Source of the DNA: Gallibacter sp963558965
GTDB lineage: Bacteria; Bacillota; Clostridia; Peptostreptococcales; Anaerovoracaceae
Direction: 5' to 3'
NCBI GenBank assembly: GCA_963558965.1
Contig: CAUWIT010000011.1
Span: 1-64,000, forward strand
Length of the DNA: 64,000 nucleotides
A program made the position numbers and the translations under genes. The notes under the pieces were generated by a model, which did not search any database, was not told the origin of the DNA, and saw only the letters and a program-made list of their open reading frames with translations. Every line of letters begins with the position of its first letter. Within the stretch, counting starts at the first letter, position 1. Shown in pieces: positions 44,385 through 53,760 of this stretch.

Positions 44385-45323
44385 ATGGGAATTTTTGAAA
44401 ACAAAGTTACTATAGAAGACAGAGAGAAATTACAGGAATATTTGTGGGGATATAGATACGGCACATCAGGCCTATCTTTTTCTTCACTATATATGTGGCG
44501 CGATATAAATGATTTTCAGTGGGAAATCATCGGAGATTATTTGTGTATAGTAGGTATGAGCCATCTTGAACTAGAAGAAGGCATCATCTTGCCATTTATG
44601 GAAGTGCCACTAACTAAAACAGGTACATATGAGCCAGAAAAATTAAGATATACAATTTTAAAAGCAAAAGAAAAAATAGAAGATGCTGGATATCCTTTTA
44701 GCATGAGACTTGTGCCATTTCATCTTACAGAAGAGCTTGAAAAAGCTTTTCCAGGTGAATTAAAGTTCGTTGATGACAGAGCAAACTTCGATTATCTTTA
44801 CGAAAAGCAAAATATGATAGAGCTAAAAGGCCGTAGTTTGCACAAAAAGAAAAATCATATGAATTTCTTTTTGAAAAATTACGAGTACGAATACAAGGAG
44901 CTAACATCCGATATGGCCGACGATGCTATGCAGTTTATCGACGAGTTCAATGCTAAAAAAGATATACCACCTCACGAGATGGAGCTTTTGAAAATGGAAG
45001 AACGTGCTATGAGAGACGTTTTTGAAAATCTAGAAAAAGCTAAGTATACAGCAGGAGCTATATATATGAATGGCAAAATAGAGGCTCTTAGCGTTGGTGG
45101 TTTAATAAATAACAATACTATGGGCGTACATATTGAAAAGGCAAATACCGACTACAGAGGTTTATATCAGATTATAAATATGGAGTTTTGTAAACACTTG
45201 CCTCCATCAATTAAGTATGTAAATAGAGAAGAGGATATGGGCTTGCCAGGATTGCGTAAGTCAAAACTTAGTTATAAACCTGTCAAACTTGTGGAGAAAT
45301 ATATAGCCACATTTAAAAAATAA
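44385..45323 (+). CDS. DUF2156 (phosphatidylglycerol lysyltransferase-like GNAT) protein
   Basis: 312 residues, soluble, corresponding to the catalytic C-terminal part of MprF-type proteins (RSLHKKKNHMNFFLKNYEYE, then SVGGLINNNTMGVHIEKANT and YVNREEDMGLPGLRKSK). It lacks the membrane flippase part. Possibly an aminoacyl- or acyltransferase; the substrate is unknown. Last gene of the sirtuin operon. Confidence 0.85.
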   Translation: MGIFENKVTIEDREKLQEYLWGYRYGTSGLSFSSLYMWRDINDFQWEIIGDYLCIVGMSHLELEEGIILPFMEVPLTKTGTYEPEKLRYTILKAKEKIEDAGYPFSMRLVPFHLTEELEKAFPGELKFVDDRANFDYLYEKQNMIELKGRSLHKKKNHMNFFLKNYEYEYKELTSDMADDAMQFIDEFNAKKDIPPHEMELLKMEERAMRDVFENLEKAKYTAGAIYMNGKIEALSVGGLINNNTMGVHIEKANTDYRGLYQIINMEFCKHLPPSIKYVNREEDMGLPGLRKSKLSYKPVKLVEKYIATFKK

Positions 45324-45406
45324 TGTATAAAAATTCATGTTAATATTAGATATAGATTAAATTATCTAACTGAAAAAATTGTTATAAAAAAATCCAAAAA
45401 CAAGGG

Positions 45407-45457
45407 CAATTTGGGATAAAAAGGGGCGAAAAGCCACCTCCAAATTGTTCTTTTTTT
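45407..45457 (+). terminator. terminator of the sirtuin-surE operon
   Basis: CAATTTGG (45407-45414) pairs with CCAAATTG (45440-45447), with an inner GGC-GAAAA-GCC hairpin, followed by TTC and seven T. Confidence 0.8.
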
Positions 45458-45559
45458 AATACAATCCAAAATTTGTAAATTTAGAATTGTCTGAAAAATG
45501 TTGAAATTATGAGCTTTGTCGGAATTGTATGACTATTGTCAAGTTTTCTTGAATATGTT

Positions 45560-45577
45560 TCGTTATTTTTTTAACAA
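45560..45577 (+). promoter_or_regulatory. candidate Rex (redox repressor) operator
   Basis: TCGTTAT-TTTT-TTAACAA matches the Rex consensus TTGTTAA-N4-TTAACAA at 12 of 14 defined positions. It lies upstream of the thiolase gene, a known Rex target in clostridia. No rex gene is in the window. Confidence 0.5.
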
Positions 45578-45693
45578 AAAGTACTTGAATAACTGTTTAC
45601 AGGGTGTTACTATAAAGCTACGAAGAGGAACAAAACAAAACAAAAAACTATCATTCAAGATTAGAATAATTTATTTTTAGGAGGACTAAGACT

Positions 45694-46872
45694 ATGAGAG
45701 ATGTAGTAATCGTAAGCGCAGTTAGAACACCTATCGGTAACTTCGGTGGATCACTAAAAACAGTTCCATCAAGAACTCTAGGAGCTATCTCAATTAAAGC
45801 AGCTCTAGAAAGAGCTGGCGTAAAAGCTGAACAGGTTGACGAAGTTATTATGGGATGCGTTCTTCAGGGCGGACTAGGACAGAACGTTGCAAGACAGATG
45901 ATGATCGATGCAGGTATGCCAATCGAAATCCCAGCAATGACAATTAACAAAGTTTGCGGTTCTGGTCTTAGAGCAGTAGAACTAGCAGCACAGATTATTA
46001 AAGCTGGCGATGCTGATATCATCGTAGCAGGTGGTGCTGAAAACATGTCAATGGCAGGATTCGTTGACAACAAGAGCAGATGGGGCGCTCGTATGGGTAA
46101 CTACCAGAGTGTAGACATGATGGTAAACGATGGTCTTACTGATGCATTTAGCGGAGTACATATGGGTATTACAGCTGAAAACATTTGCGATCAGTGGGGT
46201 ATTACAAGAGAAGAACTTGACGAATTTGCAGCTAAATCACAGCAGAAAGCTGAAGCAGCTATTAAATCAGGCAGATTCAAAGATGAAATAGTACCTGTAG
46301 AAGTTCCACAGAGAAAAGGCGATCCAATCATCTTCGATACAGATGAATTCCCTAAATTCGGAACAACTGCAGAAGGTTTAGTAAAACTAAAACCAGCATT
46401 CAAAAAAGATGGTAGAGTTACAGCTGCTAACGCATCAGGTATCAATGACTCAGGTGCTGCAGTAGTAGTAATGTCAAAAGAAAAAGCAGACGAACTAGGA
46501 ATTAAACCTCTAGCAACAATCAAGGGATACGCTTCAGCAGGTGTTGATCCTCAGATTATGGGTATTGGACCAGTTCCTTCAACTAGAAAAGCTCTAGAAA
46601 AAGCTGGTTGGACAATGGAAGACCTAGATCTAATCGAAGCAAACGAAGCTTTCGCAGCTCAGTCAATTGCAGTAGGTAGAGAACTTGGATTCAACACAGA
46701 TATCCTAAACGTAAACGGTGGAGCATTAGCACTTGGACATCCAATCGGAGCATCAGGTTGCAGAATCCTAGTAACACTATTACATGAAATGGAAAAGAGA
46801 GATGTAAAGAAGGGCCTAGCTACTCTATGTATCGGTGGCGGACAGGGAACAGCTATGGTAGTAGAAAGATAA
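45694..46872 (+). CDS. thlA: acetyl-CoA acetyltransferase (thiolase)
   Basis: 392 residues, with the acyl-accepting Cys88 in NKVCGSGL, GHPIGASG with the active-site His, and the second Cys in LCIGGGQG. It condenses two acetyl-CoA to acetoacetyl-CoA, the entry to butyrate or other C4 products. The codon use is strongly biased, as in highly expressed genes (ribosomal-like choice of preferred codons). No other butyrate gene follows; a terminator closes it. Confidence 0.96.
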   Translation: MRDVVIVSAVRTPIGNFGGSLKTVPSRTLGAISIKAALERAGVKAEQVDEVIMGCVLQGGLGQNVARQMMIDAGMPIEIPAMTINKVCGSGLRAVELAAQIIKAGDADIIVAGGAENMSMAGFVDNKSRWGARMGNYQSVDMMVNDGLTDAFSGVHMGITAENICDQWGITREELDEFAAKSQQKAEAAIKSGRFKDEIVPVEVPQRKGDPIIFDTDEFPKFGTTAEGLVKLKPAFKKDGRVTAANASGINDSGAAVVVMSKEKADELGIKPLATIKGYASAGVDPQIMGIGPVPSTRKALEKAGWTMEDLDLIEANEAFAAQSIAVGRELGFNTDILNVNGGALALGHPIGASGCRILVTLLHEMEKRDVKKGLATLCIGGGQGTAMVVER

Positions 46873-46906
46873 TTTAGTCCTTCAGACTCAAATATTCTAA
46901 ACATGT

Positions 46907-46945
46907 GGGGCTGCACTCTTTGGTAGTGTAGCTCCAAATCTTTTA
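46907..46945 (+). terminator. hairpin after thiolase gene
   Basis: An 11-bp stem (46907-46917 with 46925-46935, two G-T pairs) is followed by AAATCTTTT. The T-run is weak, so termination may be partial. A second terminator follows at 47065. Confidence 0.6.
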
Positions 46946-47064
46946 AAAATGCTTATTTAAACTATTATTAATTTTTGATTTAAATTTCTAATACAAATTT
47001 TGTAAATTAAATTAATTGGTTATTGGTTATTTATTTATATTATATTATTAAAGAGACGCTTATT

Positions 47065-47098
47065 AACAATCCTGCTAGTTTTGTAGGGTTGTTTTTTT
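47065..47098 (+). terminator. second terminator after thiolase gene
   Basis: ACAATCCT pairs with AGGGTTGT (one G-T pair), followed by seven T. Confidence 0.7.
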
Positions 47099-47106
47099 GT
47101 TGCAAA

Positions 47107-47140
47107 AAAATGACTTTGCCTTTTGGGGCAAAGTCATTTT
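47107..47140. terminator. bidirectional terminator of the HD-domain gene
   Basis: A perfect 14-bp stem AAAATGACTTTGCC with GGCAAAGTCATTTT; it terminates the minus-strand gene that ends at 47161. Confidence 0.85.
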
Positions 47141-47160
47141 AGATATATATATTGTTGTTT

Positions 47161-47721
47161 TTAGTTCCATTCTGTTTCGTACTGTTGCATAGCTTTGATA
47201 GTGCGTTCAAATACGTCATTCATATCCCAGCCTAGCATTTCAGCTCCTGCTTTAATAACATCTCTGTTACATCCAGCAGCGAATTTTTTATCTTTGAATT
47301 TCTTTTTCAATGATTTAACTTCCATGCCCTGACAATTTTTATCTGGACGCATTAGTGCGTATGCACCGATTAGGCCTGTTAATTCGTCGACTGTATATAA
47401 AACTTTTTCCATTTCGTGTGTTGGCTCTACATCGCAAACTAAATTGTATCCGTGTGAAACTACTGCGTGGATAAGATTATCGTCAAGTCCAGCTTCTTTT
47501 AGAAGTTCTGGAGCTTTTATGCAATGCTCATCAGGCCACATCTCGAAATCGATATCGTGAAGCAAGCCGACCATTCTCCAAAAATCTTCTTCATCCCCGT
47601 AGCCAAGTTCTTTTGCAAAATATCCCATAACGCTTGAAACAGTCTGTCCATGCTGTATATGGAAATCTTCTGTATTGTATTTTTTTAGTAGTTCTAATCC
47701 TTGCTCTAAGTTCATAGTCAT
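47161..47721 (-). CDS. HD-domain phosphohydrolase
   Basis: 186 residues. The metal-binding HD motif is GLLHDIDFEMWPD, with conserved His in EHCIKAPEL and VVSHGYN. This family hydrolyses phosphate esters, often of nucleotides; the substrate is unknown. The ATG at 47721 is chosen for AAAGGA 9 bp upstream; the longer frame adds a hydrophobic, non-conserved extension. Confidence 0.88.
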   Translation of the reverse strand: MTMNLEQGLELLKKYNTEDFHIQHGQTVSSVMGYFAKELGYGDEEDFWRMVGLLHDIDFEMWPDEHCIKAPELLKEAGLDDNLIHAVVSHGYNLVCDVEPTHEMEKVLYTVDELTGLIGAYALMRPDKNCQGMEVKSLKKKFKDKKFAAGCNRDVIKAGAEMLGWDMNDVFERTIKAMQQYETEWN

Positions 47722-47897
47722 ATTTTTCAGTCCTTTCATTGTTAGTTTTATAGTTATTATAAAAAATATCACAAAGAAATTCAATAAAAGTTGTTTAATT
47801 AATACAAATTGTAATGAAAAAATGTATTTTGTGGTTGCAAGTTATCTGATTTTGGTATTTACTATAGTTAGTGAGTTTAAATATGGAGGGAGTAGAA

Positions 47898-48845
47898 ATG
47901 TTTGTAGTTTTCGGTAGAGTGGCTTCGATTTTTATTTTGATTTTAATCGGATTTATAGCCAATAAAATAGGGGTTTTGCCAGATGCGTCAAGGAAACATC
48001 TAACTAATTTGATGTTATGTATAACTGCACCGTGTATGGCAGCACAATCTCTTTATTCAAAGGAATTATCAGAAGAGGTTATAACCGACACAATTCAGAT
48101 TTTAGTAGGAACAGCAGTGTATTTTATAATCGTTACCGCACTAGCTTTTGTAATGGTAAAAGGGCTAAAGTTTAAGCCTAAAAAGGAATGGGGCATATAT
48201 ATAGTTGCCATTACCTGCATAAATACAGGGTTTATGGGTTTCCCAATTACTAAGGCGATTTTCGGCGATGATTTATTTTACCTAATGGTTATTGAAAATA
48301 TTATATTGTGTGTCTACCTTTACAGCCTATCGCCTATTTTGCTATATGTGGGCAGAGACGATAAGCCAAAAGGGGGCCTTGCAATTATGAAATCCATCTT
48401 AAATCCTTGTACAATAGGTATAATCGTCGGGGTTGTAATGTTGGTTTTAGGCATTAAGCCGCCACAGGCTTTAGACGAGGTAGTTACATCGCTTAGTGAG
48501 GCGACAATACCTCTTTCAATGATTATCGTGGGGGTGCAGCTAGGCTCAAGCAACATTAGAGAGATGATAAAAAACAAGTATATAAATATTACAAATGTGG
48601 TAACTATGGTATTTATACCAATTGTAACATTTTTAATTGTAGACCAGTTTGACTTTTTATCACCAGATGTAAAAGTTATTTTGATATTTGCGTCAGTATT
48701 CCCAACAGCAGTTGCGCCTTCAGCTATTGCTGAAAAAGAGGGGCTAGATCCTACTCGACTTGCTGAACTTGTCTCTGTAACTACAGTTACTTCGCTAATT
48801 GTAATACCAATTGCAGCGGCATTTTTAACTGGATACTACTATTAA
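47898..48845 (+). CDS. AEC-family (auxin efflux carrier) transporter
   Basis: 315 residues with about ten membrane helices. NTGFMGFPITKAIFG is the family's first-half signature. It may carry malate or another organic acid. The ATG at 47898 follows GGAGGG by 7 bp. Confidence 0.88.
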   Translation: MFVVFGRVASIFILILIGFIANKIGVLPDASRKHLTNLMLCITAPCMAAQSLYSKELSEEVITDTIQILVGTAVYFIIVTALAFVMVKGLKFKPKKEWGIYIVAITCINTGFMGFPITKAIFGDDLFYLMVIENIILCVYLYSLSPILLYVGRDDKPKGGLAIMKSILNPCTIGIIVGVVMLVLGIKPPQALDEVVTSLSEATIPLSMIIVGVQLGSSNIREMIKNKYINITNVVTMVFIPIVTFLIVDQFDFLSPDVKVILIFASVFPTAVAPSAIAEKEGLDPTRLAELVSVTTVTSLIVIPIAAAFLTGYYY

Positions 48846-48855
48846 AAGACATAAT

Positions 48856-48889
48856 AAAAGAGGTCATATCACAAGATGACCTCTTTTTT
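48856..48889. terminator. bidirectional terminator between AEC and DMT genes
   Basis: AAAAGAGGTCAT pairs with ATGACCTCTTTT with an 8-base loop; T-runs on both sides serve the two convergent genes. Confidence 0.9.
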
Positions 48890-48904
48890 GGTATAGATTT
48901 TCAA

Positions 48905-49828
48905 TTATTTGTTTGGTAAACGTTCTTCCTTAGATGGTAGCTGTGCAAGTATAATTGCGATAAACATAATTACGCAACCTGAGATTTCTCTGCCTGTTAG
49001 AGTTTCCCCTAGGATTATTGCTCCGCAAATAGCTGCAAACACAGACTCTAAACTTAAGATTAGAGAAGCTACAGTTGGGTCTGCATCCTTTTGTGCAACA
49101 ATCTGTAAAGTGTAGGCAACAGCTGAAGATAATACGCCAGCATATAGTAGAGGAATGACTGCGCTGATTACATCGGCCATTACTAGATGCTCAGTGAATA
49201 TCATAGCGATAAAAGATGCAACTGATACAACGGCAAACTGTATACATGAAAGTTTAACACCATCAGTTTTCGGTGAAAAATAGTCGATTACTAGTATATG
49301 GGCAGTAAATCCTAGTGCACATAGAAGTACGAAGAAGTCTCCATGGCTTATTGAAAAAGTACCTGGTTTAATTGAAAGTAGATATAATCCAACGACTCCT
49401 AAAATAGCACAGCCCCAAATTAGAGGACGTACTTTTTTCTTTAGAAATATACCGACTATAGGTACTAAAATTACATACAAAGTAGTTATAAATCCAGCTT
49501 TTGCAGCAGTAGTAAATGCCATTGCATACTGTTGTAGACTAGTTGATACAAAAAGTACTAAACCGGTAGCGATGCCTCCTTTTAGAAGTATGCTTCGCTG
49601 CGCCTTACGGTCATTCTCACTAAGGGGTTCTGATTCTGATTTAGCGCTGTTTTTTTTGCCTAAAATGTATATAACTGGCAATAGGGAAATGACTGCAAGT
49701 GCGTATCTAAATGCGTTAAAAGTAAACGGGCCAAGTAGATCGGCGCCTTTGCTTTGGGCTATAAATGCAGAGCCCCAAATGAAAGCAGTCAACAATAACA
49801 TTAAATCACTTCGTAGTTTTTTGCTCAT
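48905..49828 (-). CDS. EamA/DMT-superfamily transporter
   Basis: 307 residues, ten membrane helices in two EamA repeats (LLTAFIWGSAFIAQSKGAD; AVAYTLQIVAQKDADPTVAS). A metabolite exporter of unknown substrate. Confidence 0.9.
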   Translation of the reverse strand: MSKKLRSDLMLLLTAFIWGSAFIAQSKGADLLGPFTFNAFRYALAVISLLPVIYILGKKNSAKSESEPLSENDRKAQRSILLKGGIATGLVLFVSTSLQQYAMAFTTAAKAGFITTLYVILVPIVGIFLKKKVRPLIWGCAILGVVGLYLLSIKPGTFSISHGDFFVLLCALGFTAHILVIDYFSPKTDGVKLSCIQFAVVSVASFIAMIFTEHLVMADVISAVIPLLYAGVLSSAVAYTLQIVAQKDADPTVASLILSLESVFAAICGAIILGETLTGREISGCVIMFIAIILAQLPSKEERLPNK

Positions 49829-50006
49829 GGCTAACTCCTCTCTGATTTTTCAAAATAAGTAATAAGTAATAAGTGATAAATTGTCTTAGTCAATTAGCAC
49901 AATTATACCATAAGGAGCTAATAGATGTATATAAAAAAGCGTGCTTTTGTGGTATCATAGATACTAGGATTTTAGATTTGTAGACGCTTAAAGGAGGTCT
50001 GATTTT

Positions 50007-51122
50007 ATGAATGAGAGTGAACTAAAACAGTATGTAAGCACTATTGAAAATATAGATGAAAAAGCCTATGAAAAGGCGGAGGTTAGACAATCTCAATTGG
50101 CAAAACCACCTGGAGCGTTGGGAAAACTTGAAGAGATTTCTGTGAGATTTGCGGCGATTACGGGAAAAGTTAAAAACTATATAAAGAAAAAAGCTGTGGT
50201 GATTTTAAGCTCTGATAACGGAGTTGTTGAAGAGGGTGTTACGCCTACACCTCAGTCAGTAACAGCGGCCCAGACAATGAATTTTACTATGCGCAAAACT
50301 GGCGTTGGAGCACTTGCAAAAAATTTCGATGTAGATCTTTGCGTTATAGATATGGGAGTGAAAACTAAATTTCCACATATGATGATCTCATCTGAAATGT
50401 ACGATTTTCTTGATGATAAAATCATCGATAGAAAAATTAGATACGGCACTTCCAATTTGGCAAAAGGCCCAGCTATGACTAGAGAGGAAGCGGTTTTAGC
50501 TATTTCAGTGGGCATAGAGGCAGCTGAGCTTATGAAGGCTCGAGATTATGATATTATCGGCGTTGGTGAAATGGGCATTGGCAATACTACTACAAGTGCT
50601 GCTGTTTTAAGCGCTATAACTAAGTGCCCAGTTGAGATTTCCGTAGGCAGAGGCGGAGGATTAAACGATGCTGGATTTGCACGTAAACAGGAAATCGTCA
50701 GAGAAAAAGGTTTGGAAACTGAGTACGATGATATTTTGGATATTTTAGCAAACGTTGGCGGATTTGATATTTGCGCTATGACAGGAGTTTTCTTGGGAGC
50801 AGCGAAAAACAAATTGCCAGTAGTTGTAGACGGATATATATCAGCAGTTGCAGCTCTTGCAGCGTACAAAATTCAGCCCTTAGTTAAGGAGTACATGTTT
50901 GGTTCTCATTGTTCAGAAGAAAACGGATACAAAGTTGCCATAGATGAAATAGGCATTTCTTCTATGCTTGACTTAAACATGAGGCTAGGTGAAGGCTCAG
51001 GATGTGTACTTGCATTTGAAATTATCAAGGGAGCTTTGGGAGTTATGAATGACATGGCTACTTATGACGAAGCTCAAATAGACGAAAACTACTTAGAACT
51101 TATGGCAGATGCCAAATTTTAA
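50007..51122 (+). CDS. cobT: nicotinate-nucleotide:dimethylbenzimidazole phosphoribosyltransferase
   Basis: 371 residues. Conserved QLAKPPGALGKLEEI, SSDNGVVEEGVTPTPQSVT, GEMGIGNTTTSAA and the catalytic Glu in GEGSG. It makes alpha-ribazole phosphate, activating the lower-ligand base for cobalamin. First gene of a five-gene operon; AGGAGG precedes the ATG. No cobalamin riboswitch was found upstream. Confidence 0.95.
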   Translation: MNESELKQYVSTIENIDEKAYEKAEVRQSQLAKPPGALGKLEEISVRFAAITGKVKNYIKKKAVVILSSDNGVVEEGVTPTPQSVTAAQTMNFTMRKTGVGALAKNFDVDLCVIDMGVKTKFPHMMISSEMYDFLDDKIIDRKIRYGTSNLAKGPAMTREEAVLAISVGIEAAELMKARDYDIIGVGEMGIGNTTTSAAVLSAITKCPVEISVGRGGGLNDAGFARKQEIVREKGLETEYDDILDILANVGGFDICAMTGVFLGAAKNKLPVVVDGYISAVAALAAYKIQPLVKEYMFGSHCSEENGYKVAIDEIGISSMLDLNMRLGEGSGCVLAFEIIKGALGVMNDMATYDEAQIDENYLELMADAKF

Positions 51123-51139
51123 AGGATAAATTGTAAATT

Positions 51140-51685
51140 ATGATAGTATTTATTAGCGGTGGATGTAAAAACGGAAAATCCATGAAAGCCCAGGAGATTG
51201 CCAAATCACTGGCAGATGAAAATCATGGAAAACTTTATTACGTGGCCACGATGATACCTAAAGATGATGAAGATTTAAAAAGGGTTAAAAGACATATAAA
51301 AGAGCGTGAAGGCTGGGGATTTGAAACAATCGAAGTGGGAAATTCTTTGGATAAGCTAATAGAAAATTTGGATGTGGATGGTGCTTATCTATTCGATAGT
51401 GTTACAGCATTTCTAGAAAACAATTTGTTTGATCCAAAGACTTACGAGTTAATAAAAGATGCACCTTCAAAAGTCGTAAATCAATTGCTCCAATTTGCAA
51501 AAAAAATCCAGCAAGGAAAAGGCAGCATAGTTTTTGTTTCAGACTATATCTACAGCGACAGCATCAAATACGATGAAACCACAGAGTTTTACAGAAAATC
51601 CTTGGCGAAATGCGATAGAAAAGTTGCACAGATAGCAGATAGAGTTATGGAAGTAGTTTTAGGTAATACAATCGATTATAAATAA
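51140..51685 (+). CDS. cobU: CobU-family adenosylcobinamide kinase/guanylyltransferase, divergent
   Basis: 181 residues. The P-loop reads SGGCKNGKS, and RHIKEREGWGFETIE keeps the His that accepts GMP in CobU. The C-terminal GxGIVP...R.FR segment of standard CobU is replaced by unrelated sequence (DYIYSDSIKYDETTEFY). That signature turns up instead in the small protein three genes on (52537). It would phosphorylate adenosylcobinamide and form the GDP adduct. Confidence 0.82.
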   Translation: MIVFISGGCKNGKSMKAQEIAKSLADENHGKLYYVATMIPKDDEDLKRVKRHIKEREGWGFETIEVGNSLDKLIENLDVDGAYLFDSVTAFLENNLFDPKTYELIKDAPSKVVNQLLQFAKKIQQGKGSIVFVSDYIYSDSIKYDETTEFYRKSLAKCDRKVAQIADRVMEVVLGNTIDYK

Positions 51686-51709
51686 AAGTAATACAAAAAA
51701 GGAAAACAT

Positions 51710-52513
51710 ATGAAAGATATTATTACAGGATTTTTTATGGCGTGGGGCAACTTTAGCTGGATCCCATGTCCTCACAAAGTGTGGGATGAAAAAGCGAAAA
51801 AATGGATGTTAGCACTGATGCAGTTTGCAGGTCTTTTGGCGGGAATGGCTCAGTTTCTTTTGTTCGCACTCGTATTTTTGTTAACACAGTATGGCATCTT
51901 AGACAGCCCGTTTATAGTAACAACTGGATTGCTAACCGTTATGCCATTCCTACTTACAGGATTTATCCACGTTGATGGATTTATGGATTGCTGCGATGCG
52001 ATTATGTCCAGAAGGAGCCTTGAAGAGCGTCAGCGTATTTTAAAAGACAGTCGCGTGGGAGCCTTTGCAGTTGTTATGACAATTTGTCTTTTCATCACTT
52101 ACTTTGCGGCAGTGTTTCAAATGCTGAATTCGTATTTTGCTTGGCCGGCGATGGTGGCTTTGGCATTGGTGCCAGTAGTGGCTCGCTTTCTTGCATCTAG
52201 GGATGTGCTTAGGTTAAAGCCTTTGAGCATCAGTCAGTATGCGGCTATTGAAGAGGAAAAACAGAGCAAAGTTTACGAAAGAACTTGTATAATTTTAGGT
52301 ATAACAATTTGTATTTGTTTTGCACTAGTTTCATATTTCGCTTTTGGTATGGTGAGATTTATAATTGCAGCCATTTTAGGTGGGGCGGTTGGTCAGCTGA
52401 TTGCAAGGAAAACTGCGGTGAAAAACCTAGGTGGCATAAATGGAGATATTGCAGGTTACTCAATTGTTTGGGGCGAGCTAATAGGCGCAATTGCAATTGG
52501 GTTTATGTGCTAA
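51710..52513 (+). CDS. cobS: adenosylcobinamide-GDP ribazoletransferase (cobalamin synthase)
   Basis: 267 residues with six to eight membrane helices. PFLLTGFIHVDGFMDCCDA with its Asp-rich motif and KDSRVGAFAVV are the family's active-site segments. It joins alpha-ribazole to adenosylcobinamide-GDP. Follows cobU by 24 bp. Confidence 0.94.
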   Translation: MKDIITGFFMAWGNFSWIPCPHKVWDEKAKKWMLALMQFAGLLAGMAQFLLFALVFLLTQYGILDSPFIVTTGLLTVMPFLLTGFIHVDGFMDCCDAIMSRRSLEERQRILKDSRVGAFAVVMTICLFITYFAAVFQMLNSYFAWPAMVALALVPVVARFLASRDVLRLKPLSISQYAAIEEEKQSKVYERTCIILGITICICFALVSYFAFGMVRFIIAAILGGAVGQLIARKTAVKNLGGINGDIAGYSIVWGELIGAIAIGFMC

Positions 52514-52536
52514 TAAGGCTAACAAGGAGGAATGAC

Positions 52537-52920
52537 ATGATTTTTATTATTGGCGGTGCATATCAAGGCAAGCTTGATTTCGCCTTAGAGAAGTTTAATC
52601 TAGAAAAAGGCGATGTATTTAATTGCAGCGAACAATGTGATGAAATTTACACTGATAAAAAGATTGTAAACAATATAGATAAATTGGTTTTAAAGCTTGT
52701 TTACGATGGTAAAAGTGAAGAGGAAATAAAAACGCAAATAAACGATATAGTAGCAAATGCAATGGTTGTAATATATACTGACCATTCTCAAGGGATAGTT
52801 CCACTAAAAAAAGAGGATAGAGCTTTTAGAGAAATATCCGGCAGGATTATGACTGATTTGGCGTTAAAATCAAAAGAAGTTTACAGAGTTTTTTGTGGTA
52901 TCCCGCAACAACTTAAATAG
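52537..52920 (+). CDS. small CobU-like protein with degenerate P-loop
   Basis: 127 residues. The start MIFIIGGAYQGKLDFA resembles the CobU P-loop, but the Ser/Thr after GK is Leu. The middle of CobU (including the GMP-binding His) is missing. The C-terminal part keeps HSQGIVPLKKEDRAFREISGR and VYRVFCGIPQQL, a CobU signature that the full-length copy at 51140 lacks. AGGAGG lies 6 bp before the ATG. It may be a partner subunit, a regulatory paralogue or a decaying copy. Confidence 0.75.
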   Translation: MIFIIGGAYQGKLDFALEKFNLEKGDVFNCSEQCDEIYTDKKIVNNIDKLVLKLVYDGKSEEEIKTQINDIVANAMVVIYTDHSQGIVPLKKEDRAFREISGRIMTDLALKSKEVYRVFCGIPQQLK

Positions 52921-52931
52921 GAGAAAAAATT

Positions 52932-53555
52932 ATGAAGTCAACAATACATTTAATTAGACATGGTATAACAGAAGGAAACTTAAAAAGATGGCATTATGGG
53001 TGGGCTGATATTCCATTGGCAGCAGAAGGCGTAGAAAATTTGCGCCAGCTATGTGAGGAGGATATTTACCCAAGACCTGAAGAGGCTGCGTGTTACACAA
53101 GTGGTATGGTGCGTACAGAACAGACTTTTAAAGAAATCTACGGTGATGTACCTCATCAAGTTTTACCAAAATTAAAAGAGATGAATTTCGGCGACTTTGA
53201 GAAAAAAACTTATGATGAATTAAAGGATAATCCTGATTATCAAAAATGGATAACCGATAAGACTTTTCAAACATCTATACCAGGTGGCGAAAGCAAAAGT
53301 GAGTTTTACAACCGTGTGCAAAATGGATTTGAAGAACTTGTAAATTTACATAGACGAGAAGAGCTAAAACACAGACATAACAAAAAAGATACCGATACTA
53401 TATGCGTTTGTCACGGAGGTGTTATCTCATGTATTATGATTGGTCAGTTTGGAGCTGATGGTCTTGGTGAGTTTATAAACTGGATACCAGATCCAGGTCG
53501 CGGATACAGTATAACCGTTGAAGATGGCAAATGCGTAAGCTATGAAAAAATATAA
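52932..53555 (+). CDS. histidine phosphatase, probable alpha-ribazole phosphatase (CobC-like)
   Basis: 207 residues. The phosphoacceptor motif LIRHGITEGN and the second catalytic His in CVCHGGVI are present. In this operon it most likely removes phosphate from alpha-ribazole phosphate. Histidine phosphatases are versatile, so the assignment rests on context. Confidence 0.85.
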   Translation: MKSTIHLIRHGITEGNLKRWHYGWADIPLAAEGVENLRQLCEEDIYPRPEEAACYTSGMVRTEQTFKEIYGDVPHQVLPKLKEMNFGDFEKKTYDELKDNPDYQKWITDKTFQTSIPGGESKSEFYNRVQNGFEELVNLHRREELKHRHNKKDTDTICVCHGGVISCIMIGQFGADGLGEFINWIPDPGRGYSITVEDGKCVSYEKI

Positions 53556-53562
53556 AATTTAA

Positions 53563-53612
53563 TTGACAATTGATGATAGGGGGGGTATCATATAGATGTA
53601 GATTAATGTCAA
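53563..53612 (+). repeat. hairpin with seven-G loop
   Basis: TTGACA (53563-53568) pairs with TGTCAA (53607-53612); inside, TGATA and TATCA flank GGGGGGG (53579-53585). Confidence 0.55.
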
Positions 53613-53760
53613 ATTGTAAGGTAAGAAATAAATTTTATTACAAAACCCCTTATCTAGTAAAATTTAAAATAACTTAGAAATAGAAATTGCCTTATATGAT
53701 GACATTGCTATAATGTCTCGTATTTTGTATAGATTATAAAGATTTATCACAAAATCATAA

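Larger units (their letters stand above)
45324..45693 (+). other. 370-bp intergenic region before the thiolase gene
   Basis: No gene. It holds a terminator (45401-45457), a long AT-rich stretch, a Rex-like operator (45560-45577) and the promoter and AGGAGG ribosome binding site of the thiolase gene. The exact promoter is unclear: a TATAAA lies near 45611 but no good -35 box is at standard spacing. Confidence 0.7.

Noticed and set aside
49855..49877. Short tandem repeat of AAGTAAT
   Set aside because: Only about three imperfect units in an AT-rich gap; no reason to think it is functional.
49829..50006. Cobalamin riboswitch before cobT
   Set aside because: The gap is short, AT-rich and lacks the B12 box and the long GC-rich aptamer. 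The 3-bp gap before metH also excludes one there.
52285..52536. N-terminal extension of the small CobU-like protein
   Set aside because: It lies within cobS in another frame; the ATG at 52537 has a strong ribosome binding site.
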